Part shown: positions 26,059 to 35,354 of the stretch, in pieces
How positions within the stretch are numbered: the stretch's first letter is position 1
Layout: the number at the start of each line of letters is the position of its first letter
DNA from: Streptomyces sp. MBT65
GTDB taxonomy: Bacteria > Actinomycetota > Actinomycetes > Streptomycetales > Streptomycetaceae
Assembly: GCF_016612545.1 (NCBI RefSeq)
Contig: NZ_JAENRY010000002.1
Span: 1 to 64,000, forward strand
Direction: 5' to 3'
DNA length: 64,000 bases
Notes under the pieces: generated by a model
Seen by the model: the letters and a program-made list of their open reading frames with translations, nothing else
Databases searched by the model: none
What the model was told of the DNA's origin: nothing
Translations under genes and position numbers: made by a program

Positions 26059-26639
26059 GCCGTCGACGCCATGTCGGCTCCGGTGCGCCCCGCCTGGAGC
26101 GCCGGTGGAATCCCGCACGCGTCCGCGTAGCCCTGAGAGGTGATGCCGTGCGCGGTGTTGCACCTGGCCGCCATGTTGGCGAAGCCGATGAACACGGTGA
26201 GTTCGACCAGCGCCGCCGGGCCGAGCCGGTCGAGCAGGCTCTTGGACAGGTCGTCGGTGACGGTCGGCGGTGTGTCCGTCATCGCCTCCGCGTACGCGAG
26301 CACGTCCCGCTCCAGCGGCGTGAACACCTCCGACCGCCGCCAGCGCGGCACCTGGCTCGCCTTGGTCAGGTCCAGGTTCTGGTTCAGCGCCTGGAAGTAG
26401 GTGATGTCGAGGCACCAACTGCAGCCGACCTGTGCGGCCACGGCCATGTGTGCGAAGGTCTTGAGGCTCGCGTCGGCCGCGTCCCACGCGGCCACCCTGG
26501 CCGAGAACTCCTGGTTGGCCGCGGCGAGTTCGGGGTTGTTCCACAGCACCTCGACGGGCTCGGGAACGGCTCCGAGCTGCTTGATCATGTTCTCCCGCAG
26601 TTCGGCGGGAAGCTCGGCCTTCGGAACGCGAAGTGTCAC
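26055..26639 (-). CDS. AhpD-like / carboxymuconolactone decarboxylase family protein
   Basis: A 194-residue all-helical protein with the redox motif CSWCLD in AAQVGCSWCLDITYFQAL, the AhpD-type CxxC. These proteins reduce peroxides or act as small oxidoreductases in the cytoplasm. The full AhpD proton relay has a His shortly after CxxC; here the sequence reads CSWCLDIT, so a canonical AhpD relay is not evident. GTG 26639 has a strong GAGGAG site. It is first in an operon with the ECF41-like sigma factor and is its probable target. Confidence 0.88.
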   Translation of the reverse strand: MTLRVPKAELPAELRENMIKQLGAVPEPVEVLWNNPELAAANQEFSARVAAWDAADASLKTFAHMAVAAQVGCSWCLDITYFQALNQNLDLTKASQVPRWRRSEVFTPLERDVLAYAEAMTDTPPTVTDDLSKSLLDRLGPAALVELTVFIGFANMAARCNTAHGITSQGYADACGIPPALQAGRTGADMASTA

Positions 26640-26780
26640 GGTGTTCTCCTCGGTCTGTGCGCCAGGTCGGCGGTTCGGACATGAAGACACCGGCGGGCTC
26701 GCGGATGTGACACCGGGACGAAGATCGGCGAAGGCCCGCCGGGACGACTGACGACCCCGACTCGGGGTACTCACCGCTCC

Positions 26781-27794
26781 ATGCGGATGAGCGTGGTGGA
26801 CGTGGGCTCGAACACGGTTCGGCTGGTGGTGGCGGACCTGGTGGACGGCGTACCGCTGCCCGTGCACACGGCCAAGTGGAAGCTACGGCTCTCCGAGCAC
26901 GTCGGGCAGCCGCACGGGGAGATCCCCGAGGACTCCGTACGGCACCTCGTGAAGGCGGTGTCGGACGCCGCGGAGACCGCCCGGAGCTGGGGCGCCGCAG
27001 GGCCACTCGCCTTTGCCACGGCGGTGGTTCGCGGCGCGCCGAACCGGCTCGACGTGCTGCACGCGGTGCGCGCCGAGACCGGCGTACGGCTGTGCACGCT
27101 GCCCGGAGAGGTGGAGGGCGAGCTGACCTTCCTCGGCGCCCGGCGCTGGATGGGCTGGCGCGCGGGGCCGCTGGCCCTGTTCGACATCGGCGGCGGATCC
27201 TTCGAAGTGGCCTTCGGGCGCGGCCGGTTGCCCGACTTCGTGGCATCGCTGCCGCTCGGCGCGGGCCGGCTGACCCGGGACTTCCTCGACGGCCAGGACC
27301 CGCCGCCCGAGCGCGCGGTCAAGGCGCTGCGTCGCGAGGCACGGCACCAACTCCGGGACGTGGCCGCACGGATCCGCTGGGAAGGACCCCGGACCACGGT
27401 CGTGACCTCCCGCACCTTTCAGCAACTGGCCCGGCTCTGCGGCGCCGCCCCCGGACGCCAAGGTCCCTTCGTGGAAAGGCGGTTGGCGCGGTCGGAACTG
27501 CGCGTGGGCCTCGACCGGCTGGCCGCCCGCACGGCCGCCGAGCGGGCCCTGCTCCCCGGCGTCTCGGCACCACGGGCCGCGCAGAGCCTCGCCGGAGCCG
27601 TGGTCGGGCACACAGTCATGAAGCTCACAGGCATCAGGCACGTCACCGTCTGCCCCTGGGGCATCCGCGAAGGAGTGCTGTTGCGGTACATCGAGGACGG
27701 CGGGTCGTGGTGGACGGAGATGACACGGCACAGCGACGACGCCGATGCCGGGAGAGCGGTCGCCCTGCGTATCGCGCCGGTGCCGGGGAGTTGA
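26781..27794 (+). CDS. Ppx/GppA phosphatase family protein
   Basis: A 337-residue member of the ASKHA-fold exopolyphosphatase/pppGpp phosphatase family, which hydrolyses polyphosphate or (p)ppGpp in the cytoplasm. Motifs: SVVDVGSNTVRLVVAD (phosphate-1 loop), FATAVVRGAPN, and the second phosphate loop LFDIGGGSFEVAFG. CPWGIREGVLL near the end is also typical. It is divergent from the AhpD-like gene. ATG 26781 is used; a second ATG two codons later is equivalent. Without the long C-terminal domain of E. coli Ppx it belongs to the short actinobacterial form, whose substrate preference is unsettled. Confidence 0.88.
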   Translation: MRMSVVDVGSNTVRLVVADLVDGVPLPVHTAKWKLRLSEHVGQPHGEIPEDSVRHLVKAVSDAAETARSWGAAGPLAFATAVVRGAPNRLDVLHAVRAETGVRLCTLPGEVEGELTFLGARRWMGWRAGPLALFDIGGGSFEVAFGRGRLPDFVASLPLGAGRLTRDFLDGQDPPPERAVKALRREARHQLRDVAARIRWEGPRTTVVTSRTFQQLARLCGAAPGRQGPFVERRLARSELRVGLDRLAARTAAERALLPGVSAPRAAQSLAGAVVGHTVMKLTGIRHVTVCPWGIREGVLLRYIEDGGSWWTEMTRHSDDADAGRAVALRIAPVPGS

Positions 27795-28016
27795 TGCGGG
27801 TTTCGCCGGCGTGCCGGACCAGTCCTCCGACGATGGGGTCATCCTCGTCGACGTACCCTCAACGACACTGTATGCAGGGCCTGTTGAGCGATTCCGCTTG
27901 CGGTCGGGGTGAGGGCGTACAGGACGTCCCGGCGTACCGGTATGCTCTCGACTGTTGTCTGACGGCAACTATGTCGCAAGGGTCGCGGGAGACCGTTCGG
28001 TGGGGAGGGCAGGGAC

Positions 28017-29243
28017 ATGGTGGTGCCGCAGCCGCGGGGCGACGACCTGCTGTCGGTGGGTGGCGCAGAGGCCGGCCCGGAAGCCTGGGTGGCCTGGGAA
28101 CCCGCCGTCCTGCTGGTCGAGGACGACGCCGGTGACGCGCTGCTGGTGGAGGAACTGGTCGCCGACAGCGCGCTGAAGATACGGCTGCAATGGGTGCGGT
28201 CGATGGCCGAGGCCGCCGAGGCGCTCGCGGCCGACGTGCCGGACTGTGTCCTGCTCGACCTGCATCTGCCGGACGCGCAAGGGCTCGAGGCGCTGTCCCG
28301 GGTACGCGCGAGCGCCGAGCGCGCGGCTGTCGTGGTCCTCACCGGCCTCGCCGAGGAGGAGACCGGACTGGCCGCCGTCGCCGCCGGAGCGCAGGACTAC
28401 CTGATCAAGGGCCGGGTCGAGCCGGGACTGTTCGGACGGGCGGTGCGCTACGCGATCCAGCGCAAGCAGGCCGAGCGGGCGGCCGTCGCGCTCCAGGCCA
28501 GCCGGATGCAGGCGCAGGAGAACGCCCGCCTGGAGCGGGGCCTGCTGCCCCGACCCCTGCTGCGCGGCGAGGGCGTGGAAACGGTGACCCGCTACCGCCC
28601 CGGGCGCGCGCAGGCGCTGCTGGGCGGCGACTTCTACGACATCGTGCAGAGCGTCGACGGCACCGTCCACGCGGTGGTCGGTGATGTCTCCGGGCACGGT
28701 CCCGACGAGGCCGCCCTCGGTGTGGCCCTGCGGATCGCCTGGCGCACACTGGTGCTCAGCGGCGTCACGGGCGCCGAACAGGTGGCCCGGCTGGAGGAAC
28801 TCCTCGTCGCCGAGCGCGCCCGGAGCGAGGTCTTCGCGACCCTCGTCAGCCTCTCCGCCGCACCAGGAGAACGTACGGCCCGGGTGGTGCGCGCCGGGCA
28901 CCACGGACTGCTGATGCGTGACGGCTGCGGTGTGGAGTGGGTCGAGGTGTCCGGCGGTCCAGCCCTGGGCGTGGTGCCCGGCCTCGCGGACTGGCCGGTC
29001 GAGAACCTGGCCGTACCGGCACACGCCGCCGTCGTGCTGTTCACCGACGGCCTGTTCGAGGGGCATGTCGGGCGGGGCTCGGAGCGGCTCGGGGAGGACG
29101 GGCTGCTACGGCTCGCGCGGGAGCGGGCCGCGCTGGCCCCGGAGCCGTTCGTCGACGAGCTGATCGCCTGCGCCGAGAGCCTGGCCGAGGCACAGGGCGG
29201 CCTGGCCGACGACGTGGCCGTGATGCACCTGCACTGGACATGA
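28017..29243 (+). CDS. Receiver-domain PP2C-type (SpoIIE-like) phosphatase
   Basis: A 408-residue signalling protein. Residues 28-150 are a receiver (VLLVEDDAGD acidic pocket, phospho-Asp 81 in LLDLHLPD, Lys in LIKGR). A short linker with a coiled stretch (ERAAVALQASRMQAQENARLERG) joins it to a PP2C/SpoIIE phosphatase (LLGGDFYDIV, VVGDVSGHGPDEAAL, VLFTDGLFEG, DDVAVMHL), with the metal-binding Asp residues in place. This architecture, like RsbU/RssB-type proteins, dephosphorylates a STAS antagonist. A STAS protein and an RsbW-like kinase lie near 39-40 kb. The histidine kinase next downstream may phosphorylate its receiver. Confidence 0.92.
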   Translation: MVVPQPRGDDLLSVGGAEAGPEAWVAWEPAVLLVEDDAGDALLVEELVADSALKIRLQWVRSMAEAAEALAADVPDCVLLDLHLPDAQGLEALSRVRASAERAAVVVLTGLAEEETGLAAVAAGAQDYLIKGRVEPGLFGRAVRYAIQRKQAERAAVALQASRMQAQENARLERGLLPRPLLRGEGVETVTRYRPGRAQALLGGDFYDIVQSVDGTVHAVVGDVSGHGPDEAALGVALRIAWRTLVLSGVTGAEQVARLEELLVAERARSEVFATLVSLSAAPGERTARVVRAGHHGLLMRDGCGVEWVEVSGGPALGVVPGLADWPVENLAVPAHAAVVLFTDGLFEGHVGRGSERLGEDGLLRLARERAALAPEPFVDELIACAESLAEAQGGLADDVAVMHLHWT

Positions 29244-29349
29244 ACGTGATGCACCTGCGGCACCTGCTCCGGACGTGATTCACCGCGTCGGAAATGAGCA
29301 GATGGGACGAGAGGATGTCGGGACGGGACGAACGGTGACGGGACGAACG

Positions 29350-30999
29350 ATGAGGGACATGGCGGGCGGAACAGGGATCGGACGACGGTTGACGGTGCAG
29401 GGATGGTTCTTCCTGGCGCTGTCGCTCATGGTGCTGCTGGTGGTGATCGGCACCGCGATCGGCGCCAACCTGCTCAGCCGGACGGCCGCCGTCACCGACG
29501 ATCTGCTCCGACGCGTCCAGCCCGCCCAGACCGAGGCGTACCGGTTGCAGGCCGCCCTGGTCAACCAGGAGACCGGCGTCCGCGGCTACGCGATCGCCGC
29601 CGACCGGCAGTTCCTCACCCCGTACACCAGCGGCAAGCAGGACGAGGCCCGCTCGGCGGCACGGCTGCGCGCACAGCTCGGGGACCGGCCCGAACTCCTC
29701 GCCGATCTGCGGGCCGTGGAGCGCGGAGCGGCCGCCTGGCGACAGAACTACGCCGAGCCCCTCGCCGCCGCCGTCACCCCCGGCCGGCCGGGCGCCGTCG
29801 ACCAGACCACCGTGGACAGCGGCAAGCACGAGTTCGACCACCTGCGCGGTCTCTGGGCGAAGCAGAACGTCGACCTCGCGAAGGCCGTGAAGGAGGGCCG
29901 GACCCACCTCGCCCACCAGCGAACGGTACGCAATGTCGTCCTGAGCGCCATGGTCGCCGCCTTCCTGCTCACCGGCGTCGTCCTCGCCGTACTCGTACGA
30001 CGGCTGGTGACGCGTCCGCTGGAGGCGCTGACCAAGGCGTCGGAACAGGTCGCGGCGGGCGACTTCGCGCACCACATCCACGGGGACGGCCCGGCCGACC
30101 TCACCGCGGTGGCCGGAGCCGTCGAGGGCATGCGCAGACGGATCGTGGCCGAACTCGACGCCTCCCGGGAGCAGGGGGAGGTACTGAGCCGGCAGGCCGA
30201 AGAGCTGGACGCCCAGGCCGTCGAACTGCGCCGGTCCAACGCCGAGTTGGAGCAGTTCGCGTACGTCGCCTCGCACGATCTGCAGGAGCCGCTGCGCAAG
30301 GTCGCCTCGTTCTGCCAGCTCCTGGAGAAACGCTACGGCGACAAGCTGGACGACCGCGGCCTCCAGTACATCGACTTCGCCGTGGACGGCGCCAAGCGCA
30401 TGCAGGTCCTCATCAACGACCTGCTGACCTTCTCCCGCGTCGGACGCCTCGACGACACCCGGGAGCGGGTTGGTCTCGGCCCGGCGCTGGACAAGGCGCT
30501 GCGGAACCTCGCGACGGCCGTCGAGGAGTCGGACGCCCGGATCGACCGGCCCGAGACCCTGCCCGAGATCGTCGGCGACCCGACGCTGCTGGCGATGCTC
30601 TGGCAGAACCTGGTGGGCAACGCCCTGAAGTTCCGCCACTCCGACCGCGCCCCGCACGTCTCCGTCACCTGCGACCCCGATCCCGAGAACCCCGGCATGT
30701 GGCGCCTGAGCGTCACCGACAACGGCATCGGCATCCCCGAGGAGTTCACGGACAAGGTCTTCGTCATCTTCCAACGGCTGCACAGCCGCGACGCCTACGG
30801 CGGCACCGGCATCGGACTCGCCCTGTGCAAGAAGATCGTCGAACACCACGGCGGCCGGATCTGGATCGACACCGAGGCTGTCGAGGGCACCCGCTTCTGC
30901 TTCACGCTCCCCTCCGCCGAGGACACCACTGAGACCACCGAAGGGGCGTCGGATTCCGAAGCCCCTGAAGCCACCGACGACGACAAGGCCCTGACATGA
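29350..30999 (+). CDS. Sensor histidine kinase with CHASE3-like input and HAMP
   Basis: A membrane histidine kinase of about 549 residues. A first span lies near residue 20 (FFLALSLMVLLVVIG), then a helical extracytoplasmic CHASE3-like domain (QTEAYRLQAALVNQETGVRG is its signature). A second span (LSAMVAAFLLTGVVLAVLV) leads to HAMP (RLVTRPLEALTKASEQVAAG), then the phospho-accepting His in FAYVASHDLQEPLRKV and the ATPase with NLVGNALKF, DNGIGIP and GGTGIGLALCKKI. The start is uncertain (ATG 29350 chosen; the frame opens at 29275). It overlaps the response regulator by four bases, and the phosphatase gene ends 106 bases upstream. Confidence 0.9.
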   Translation: MRDMAGGTGIGRRLTVQGWFFLALSLMVLLVVIGTAIGANLLSRTAAVTDDLLRRVQPAQTEAYRLQAALVNQETGVRGYAIAADRQFLTPYTSGKQDEARSAARLRAQLGDRPELLADLRAVERGAAAWRQNYAEPLAAAVTPGRPGAVDQTTVDSGKHEFDHLRGLWAKQNVDLAKAVKEGRTHLAHQRTVRNVVLSAMVAAFLLTGVVLAVLVRRLVTRPLEALTKASEQVAAGDFAHHIHGDGPADLTAVAGAVEGMRRRIVAELDASREQGEVLSRQAEELDAQAVELRRSNAELEQFAYVASHDLQEPLRKVASFCQLLEKRYGDKLDDRGLQYIDFAVDGAKRMQVLINDLLTFSRVGRLDDTRERVGLGPALDKALRNLATAVEESDARIDRPETLPEIVGDPTLLAMLWQNLVGNALKFRHSDRAPHVSVTCDPDPENPGMWRLSVTDNGIGIPEEFTDKVFVIFQRLHSRDAYGGTGIGLALCKKIVEHHGGRIWIDTEAVEGTRFCFTLPSAEDTTETTEGASDSEAPEATDDDKALT

Positions 31000-31445
31000 C
31001 CCTCCCTGGCGCGACCCCGATCGACGTCCTCCTCGTCGAGGACGATCCGGGCGACGAACTGATGACCCGGGAAGCCTTCGAGGACAACAAGATCGGCAAC
31101 ACCCTCCACGTCGTCCGGGACGGCGAGGAGGCCCTCGACTTCCTCTACAAGCGCGGCGAGCACACCGAAGCCCCGCAGCCCGACCTCATCCTCCTCGACC
31201 TCAACCTCCCGAAGTACGACGGCCGTCAGGTCCTGGAGAAGATCAAGTCCGACCCCGAACTGGCGCACATCCCCGTGGTCGTCCTGACCACCTCGTCGGC
31301 CGAGGAGGACATTCTGCGCAGCTACAAACTCCACGCCAACGCCTATGTCACCAAGCCGGTCGACCTCGACCAGTTCATCGCCGCGGTCCGGCAGATCGAC
31401 GACTTCTTCGTGCAGGTCGTACGACTGCCCCACCGGTTCGACTGA
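30996..31445 (+). CDS. Single-domain response regulator (Rcp1-like)
   Basis: A 149-residue stand-alone receiver with no output domain: acidic pair in VLLVEDDPGDELMTREAF, phospho-acceptor Asp68 in LILLDLNLPKYDG, Thr/Ser in VVLTTSSAEED, Lys in YVTKPVDLDQF. The GDELMTREAFEDN wording and the extra loop match the Rcp1 type that pairs with CHASE3/phytochrome-like kinases. The ATG overlaps the kinase stop (ATGA), so it is the kinase's partner. As it cannot bind DNA it must act through a protein partner, possibly the receiver-phosphatase upstream. Confidence 0.92.
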   Translation: MTLPGATPIDVLLVEDDPGDELMTREAFEDNKIGNTLHVVRDGEEALDFLYKRGEHTEAPQPDLILLDLNLPKYDGRQVLEKIKSDPELAHIPVVVLTTSSAEEDILRSYKLHANAYVTKPVDLDQFIAAVRQIDDFFVQVVRLPHRFD

Positions 31446-31588
31446 GGCGCCGCGGGGTTTCGTACGAGGTGATGCACCGGGTTGTCCGCTCCAGAGGATC
31501 GCGGCCGCTTGGGTACAGGAATCTCGGGTAGGCCACCCCCATGAGCGGCGAATCACCACACTGCCGACTTCCCTGAGGTGTCGAGGTC

Positions 31589-32077
31589 TTGGCAGCGGAC
31601 GGGGAGGCGGACCGGATACCGGCGCGGGCGGAGGGCACGGACGCCGTCGCGGGCCGGATCGCCGATGCCGTGGACGGGCTGGCCGACCTCTGGACCACGG
31701 CGGCGACCGAGGCGTCTGTACGGCTCTCCCCGCATCAACTGCGCGCCCTGCACGCCCTGGAGAGCACACCGGGCGCGAACCTGACCATGCTGGCGGACCG
31801 ACTGGAGGCCGGACTGCCCACGGTGAGCAGACTGTGCGACCGGCTGGAGGCGGCCGGGCTGCTGCTCCGGGAGGCCGCGGCGCACAACCGCAGGGAGATC
31901 CACCTGCGGCTCACCGCGCACGGCCGGGACGTCCTCGCGGAGGTCGCCGAGCTCAGGTCCCGGGCGCTGACCGAGGTCGTACGAGGTATGGCACCGGACG
32001 ACCGCGCGGCCCTGGAACGCGGTCTGCGGGCGTTCGTCGTGGCGCAACGGCAGCGGCCGTCCGCCGAGGGCGGATGA
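31589..32077 (+). CDS. MarR family regulator, module 1
   Basis: A 162-residue winged-helix regulator: LSPHQLRALHALESTPG, recognition-helix region LEAGLPTVSRLCDRLEAAG and wing HNRREIHLRLT. TTG 31589 is proposed as the start, with GAGG six bases before it; no ATG fits. It is convergent with, and touches, the PP2C-phosphatase gene at 32078. The closely similar MarR gene at 34649 stands in the same relation to a second PP2C gene, which implies a duplicated two-gene module. Confidence 0.85.
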   Translation: MAADGEADRIPARAEGTDAVAGRIADAVDGLADLWTTAATEASVRLSPHQLRALHALESTPGANLTMLADRLEAGLPTVSRLCDRLEAAGLLLREAAAHNRREIHLRLTAHGRDVLAEVAELRSRALTEVVRGMAPDDRAALERGLRAFVVAQRQRPSAEGG

Positions 32078-33271
32078 TCACGCCGTCGCGGGGTCGCGCC
32101 CGTTCCAGTCGAGACAGACCACGGCGGCGTCGGCGCTCAGGTCCGTGCTGCCGAAGTGCTCGGACAGCCGCGCCACCACCGAGCGCGCGACCTCCTGCGG
32201 AGCCTGTGCCGGCCCCGCGTCCAGGGCCCGGCGCAGCGCCTCCTCGCCGAACGGGGCGCCCTCCGGTGAGCGGGCCCCGTGGACGCCGGTGCTCACGGCC
32301 ACGAGCCGGTCGCCGGGTCGTACGCTGAAGACCTGCTCCTCGTAGGCGGTCTCCTCGAACATGCCGAGCGGGAGCTGTGCCTCCAGTTCGATGTGCTTCA
32401 CCGTGTCGCCGCGCCGGCGGTAGAGCCGGGGCGAGCCCGCGTCGACGGCCTGCACGGTGCCCGTCGCGAGGTCGAAGCGGAGCAGCAGGGTCGAGGCGTA
32501 CACCTTGCCGCCGAACTGGGCGTACACGGCCTGGTCGGCCAGCCGGGCCTGGTCCGCGAGGCAGAGGCCGGCCCGGCGGGCGTTGCGCAGGGCACCCACC
32601 GTGACGCTGGTGAGCAGCGCGGCGTCGATGCCCCGGCCCATGCCGTCGGTCACCGTCACGGTCAGCCGGCCGCCGTCGGTGCTCCAGTCGAAGTTGTCGC
32701 CGCCGACGGTGTACGCGGGCTCCAGATGGGCGCCGATCACGAACTCGGGACGGTCGCAGCCGCGCCCCGGCAGGAGCTGCCACTGCATCTCGGCGGCGAG
32801 CGTGAGCCGCCGGGTGCGGCGGGCCAGGAGGTACAGGTCGGTGTCGCGCTCCGCCGTGCCGATCTCGTGGCCCAGCGCGGTGGCGAACTCGGCCAGCCCG
32901 CGCACCCCGTCCGGGTCGGCGCCGGCGGCGGGCAGCCGGGCGGAGAGGACACCGAGCCGGTCGCCGCGCACGGTCACCGGGACGTGCACGGTGACCGTCC
33001 CGTCCGCCGAGGGTTCGACGACGGGCGTCTGCGTGGTGAACGCCCGCCCCGCCGGGCCGTCGTAGGCGGACAGCGGTTCGCCGGTGCCCGGCAGCGGGGC
33101 GACCGGGCGCAGCACACGCAGGCCGTAGTCGGCGAGGAGGAGGGTGACCTCCCGGGCTCCGGCGCGGTCACCGAGCAGGCGGCGGGCCGTCTCCACCAGA
33201 GCGTGGGGCGGGGCCGATCGCAACACGCTCTCCACGGAGGGGAGCGGCTCAGAGGTGCTCACGGCGTTCAC
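32078..33271 (-). CDS. PP2C-type (SpoIIE-like) phosphatase, module 1
   Basis: A 397-residue cytoplasmic phosphatase. The N-terminal half is a small-ligand or GAF-like sensor (VTLLLADYGLRVLRPV, then VHVPVTVRGDRLGVLSA). A junction helix (EMQWQLLPGRG) leads into the phosphatase: DNFDWS, VTDGMGRGIDAALLT, VYASTLLLRF, DRLVAVSTGVHG, ADAAVVCLDW. Several positions that are metal-binding Asp in the receiver-phosphatase at 28017 differ here: GGDNFDW replaces GGDFYD and STGVHG replaces TDG. Activity may therefore be altered. It is probably part of the partner-switching circuit with the paralogue at 33337. Confidence 0.87.
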   Translation of the reverse strand: MNAVSTSEPLPSVESVLRSAPPHALVETARRLLGDRAGAREVTLLLADYGLRVLRPVAPLPGTGEPLSAYDGPAGRAFTTQTPVVEPSADGTVTVHVPVTVRGDRLGVLSARLPAAGADPDGVRGLAEFATALGHEIGTAERDTDLYLLARRTRRLTLAAEMQWQLLPGRGCDRPEFVIGAHLEPAYTVGGDNFDWSTDGGRLTVTVTDGMGRGIDAALLTSVTVGALRNARRAGLCLADQARLADQAVYAQFGGKVYASTLLLRFDLATGTVQAVDAGSPRLYRRRGDTVKHIELEAQLPLGMFEETAYEEQVFSVRPGDRLVAVSTGVHGARSPEGAPFGEEALRRALDAGPAQAPQEVARSVVARLSEHFGSTDLSADAAVVCLDWNGRDPATA

Positions 33272-33336
33272 CCTTCCGGCTCAGTGTCTTCACACTAGCG
33301 TCACGCCGCAGGGTGCGGGGTACGACGGTGCGCACC

Positions 33337-34500
33337 TCACCGCCCCCGCCAGTCCAGACACACCACCAGGGCGTCGTCGTCCGGAGTCGGCGTGCCGCGA
33401 TGGCCGGTCAGCTCGCGCAGCACGGCCCGCGGCACCTCGGCGGCGGGCAGCAGCCGCGTGTGCTGGATCGCCCGCGCCAGCGCCGTGTCCCCGTAGGCCT
33501 CGCCCTTGGGCGAGGCGACGGCGTACACCCCGTCGCTGACGAAGAGCAGCCGGTCCCCGGGCTCGACCAGGAAGTCCTGCTCGACGTAGTCGGTCTCCTC
33601 GAACATGCCCAGCGGCAACTGCGCCTCGAACGCGACCCGTTCCACCACCCCGTCCCGCAACCGCAGCGTTTGCGGCGATCCCGCGTCCACCACCCGAGCC
33701 CGCCCGGTGGTGAGGTCGAAGTCGAACATCAACACGGACATATGGCTACGGCCCCGGTAGTGCGCGTACACGGCCTGGTCCGCGAGGGCCGCCTGGTCGC
33801 CGAGCGGAATGCCCGCCCGGCGTGCGTTGCGCAGGGCGTTGACCACGAGGTTCGTCAGCAGCGATGCCTCTATGCCCTCGCCCATGCCGTTCGAGACGTA
33901 GAGCGTGAGGTGGTCGGCCGTGGCGGACCAGTCGAAGTTGTCGCCGTGGATCGCGTACGCGGGCTCCAACTGCGCGCCCAGGTCGAACTCGGAGCGCGAG
34001 CACGAGCGGCCGGGCAGCAACTGCCACTGCATCTCCGCCGCGAGGGTCAGCCGGTCCTTGCGCCGGGCCCGCAGATACAGGTCGGTGTCGCGCTCGGCGA
34101 CCAGCACCTCGTGCCCCAACACCTCGGCCAGCTCGGTCAGTTCGGTCAGACACTCGCGCACGTGCCCGCCGCCGGGCAGCGTCACCGAGAGCACGCCCAG
34201 ACGGTCCCCGCGCACACTGATCGGCAGATGCACCCGCACGCTGCCGTCGCCGAAGTTCCCTTCCACGAACGGCTCTTGGGCACCGAAGGCGCGGCCCGCC
34301 GGGGTGTTGTGCACGGAGACGGGCGGCAGGGTGTGCGGCAGATCGGTCACCGGCTGCAGCACGGTGAGGCCGTAGTCGGCCACGAGCAGCTCCACGGAGT
34401 CCGCCGCGTACCGCAGGCCCAGCTCCCGGCCGACGACATCGGGCAGTTCGTGGGGAGCCGCCGTGCGCAGCGCCCGCTCGACAGCCATGAATCTGTTCAC
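33337..34500 (-). CDS. PP2C-type (SpoIIE-like) phosphatase, module 2
   Basis: A 387-residue paralogue of the phosphatase at 32078 with the same plan: N-terminal sensor (VELLVADYGLTVLQPV; VHLPISVRGDRLGVLSV), junction EMQWQLLPGRS, then DNFDWS, VSNGMGEGIEASLLT, MSVLMFDFDL, DRLLFVSDGVYA and DDALVVCLDW. The terminal Asp residues are kept, but VSNGMGEGIEA has Asn where a phosphatase usually has Asp (VxDGxGxG), a difference worth testing. ATG 34500 is used; a second ATG four codons in is possible. It is divergent from the MarR gene at 34649. Confidence 0.87.
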   Translation of the reverse strand: MNRFMAVERALRTAAPHELPDVVGRELGLRYAADSVELLVADYGLTVLQPVTDLPHTLPPVSVHNTPAGRAFGAQEPFVEGNFGDGSVRVHLPISVRGDRLGVLSVTLPGGGHVRECLTELTELAEVLGHEVLVAERDTDLYLRARRKDRLTLAAEMQWQLLPGRSCSRSEFDLGAQLEPAYAIHGDNFDWSATADHLTLYVSNGMGEGIEASLLTNLVVNALRNARRAGIPLGDQAALADQAVYAHYRGRSHMSVLMFDFDLTTGRARVVDAGSPQTLRLRDGVVERVAFEAQLPLGMFEETDYVEQDFLVEPGDRLLFVSDGVYAVASPKGEAYGDTALARAIQHTRLLPAAEVPRAVLRELTGHRGTPTPDDDALVVCLDWRGR

Positions 34501-34648
34501 GATCGTAGGTATGCCAATCTCTCGCCCGGGGCACGCGTCGCCCGCCCTGCGGTGGGCCGTACGGCCCCGTCGTCGCGTGTCGTCTCGTCCATCCGTGTTC
34601 GTCGCGCGTGCCTAGTAGGCTGGGGCTCGTCCCTGTGCCTGCGAGAGT

Positions 34649-35134
34649 GTGACCGTGACGTCCTTCCACCCCCGCCCCGAACCCGCCGAGGTCGCGCGTG
34701 TCACCTCAACGGCGGCGGAACTGCTGGAAGTTCTGTGGGGGCGCGCCTCGACGGCGCCCGCGTCCGCCTCGCAGCTGCGGGTCCTGTTCATCCTGGAACA
34801 CCACGAGGGCATCAACCTGCGCACCCTCGCCGACCACCTCGCCTCGACCCCACCGTCGACCAGCCGGCTCTGCGACCGTCTGCAGGCCGCCGGTTTCGTC
34901 GACCGCGAGGTGAGCCCCACGGACCGGCGCGAGGTGCGCCTGTACCTCAGCAGCGTGGGGCGGTCCTTCCTGTCGGACCTGCGGGCCCGCCGCGAGGAGG
35001 CGCTCGGCGCGGTACTGGCGCAGATGCCGGCCGCCGGGCGCAACGCGCTGCTGACCGGTCTCGAGGCGTTCTGCGCGGTGGCGTCGGCGCAGATACACGA
35101 CCACGACGAGTCCTCCGGCAGCCGTACCGCCTGA
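34649..35134 (+). CDS. MarR family regulator, module 2
   Basis: A 161-residue winged-helix regulator with LEHHEGINLRTLADHLAST, the recognition region TPPSTSRLCDRLQAAGFVDR and the wing TDRREVRLYLSS. GTG 34649 is the apparent start. Layout and wording resemble the MarR at 31589. It is divergent from the PP2C gene at 33337, so it probably represses that gene from the shared 148-base gap. Confidence 0.87.
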   Translation: MTVTSFHPRPEPAEVARVTSTAAELLEVLWGRASTAPASASQLRVLFILEHHEGINLRTLADHLASTPPSTSRLCDRLQAAGFVDREVSPTDRREVRLYLSSVGRSFLSDLRARREEALGAVLAQMPAAGRNALLTGLEAFCAVASAQIHDHDESSGSRTA

Positions 35135-35354
35135 CCGGTCAGCCCGACAGCCGACCGCTCGGCGGCTGCCCGTAGTTCGTGGCCGGCGCACGGAGTGGCC
35201 CCCGCCGACCGGGACATCCCAGATCCTTCCCCCTGCTGCGACGACACCCGATACTTTCTTGCCTCACGGCCATAGTTGTCAAACGGCAAGTTTTACGGGT
35301 GCGGGTGCCGACGAGCGGTCGAGCAGGGGGAGTTCGGTACGCGTTGCGGTCCGG

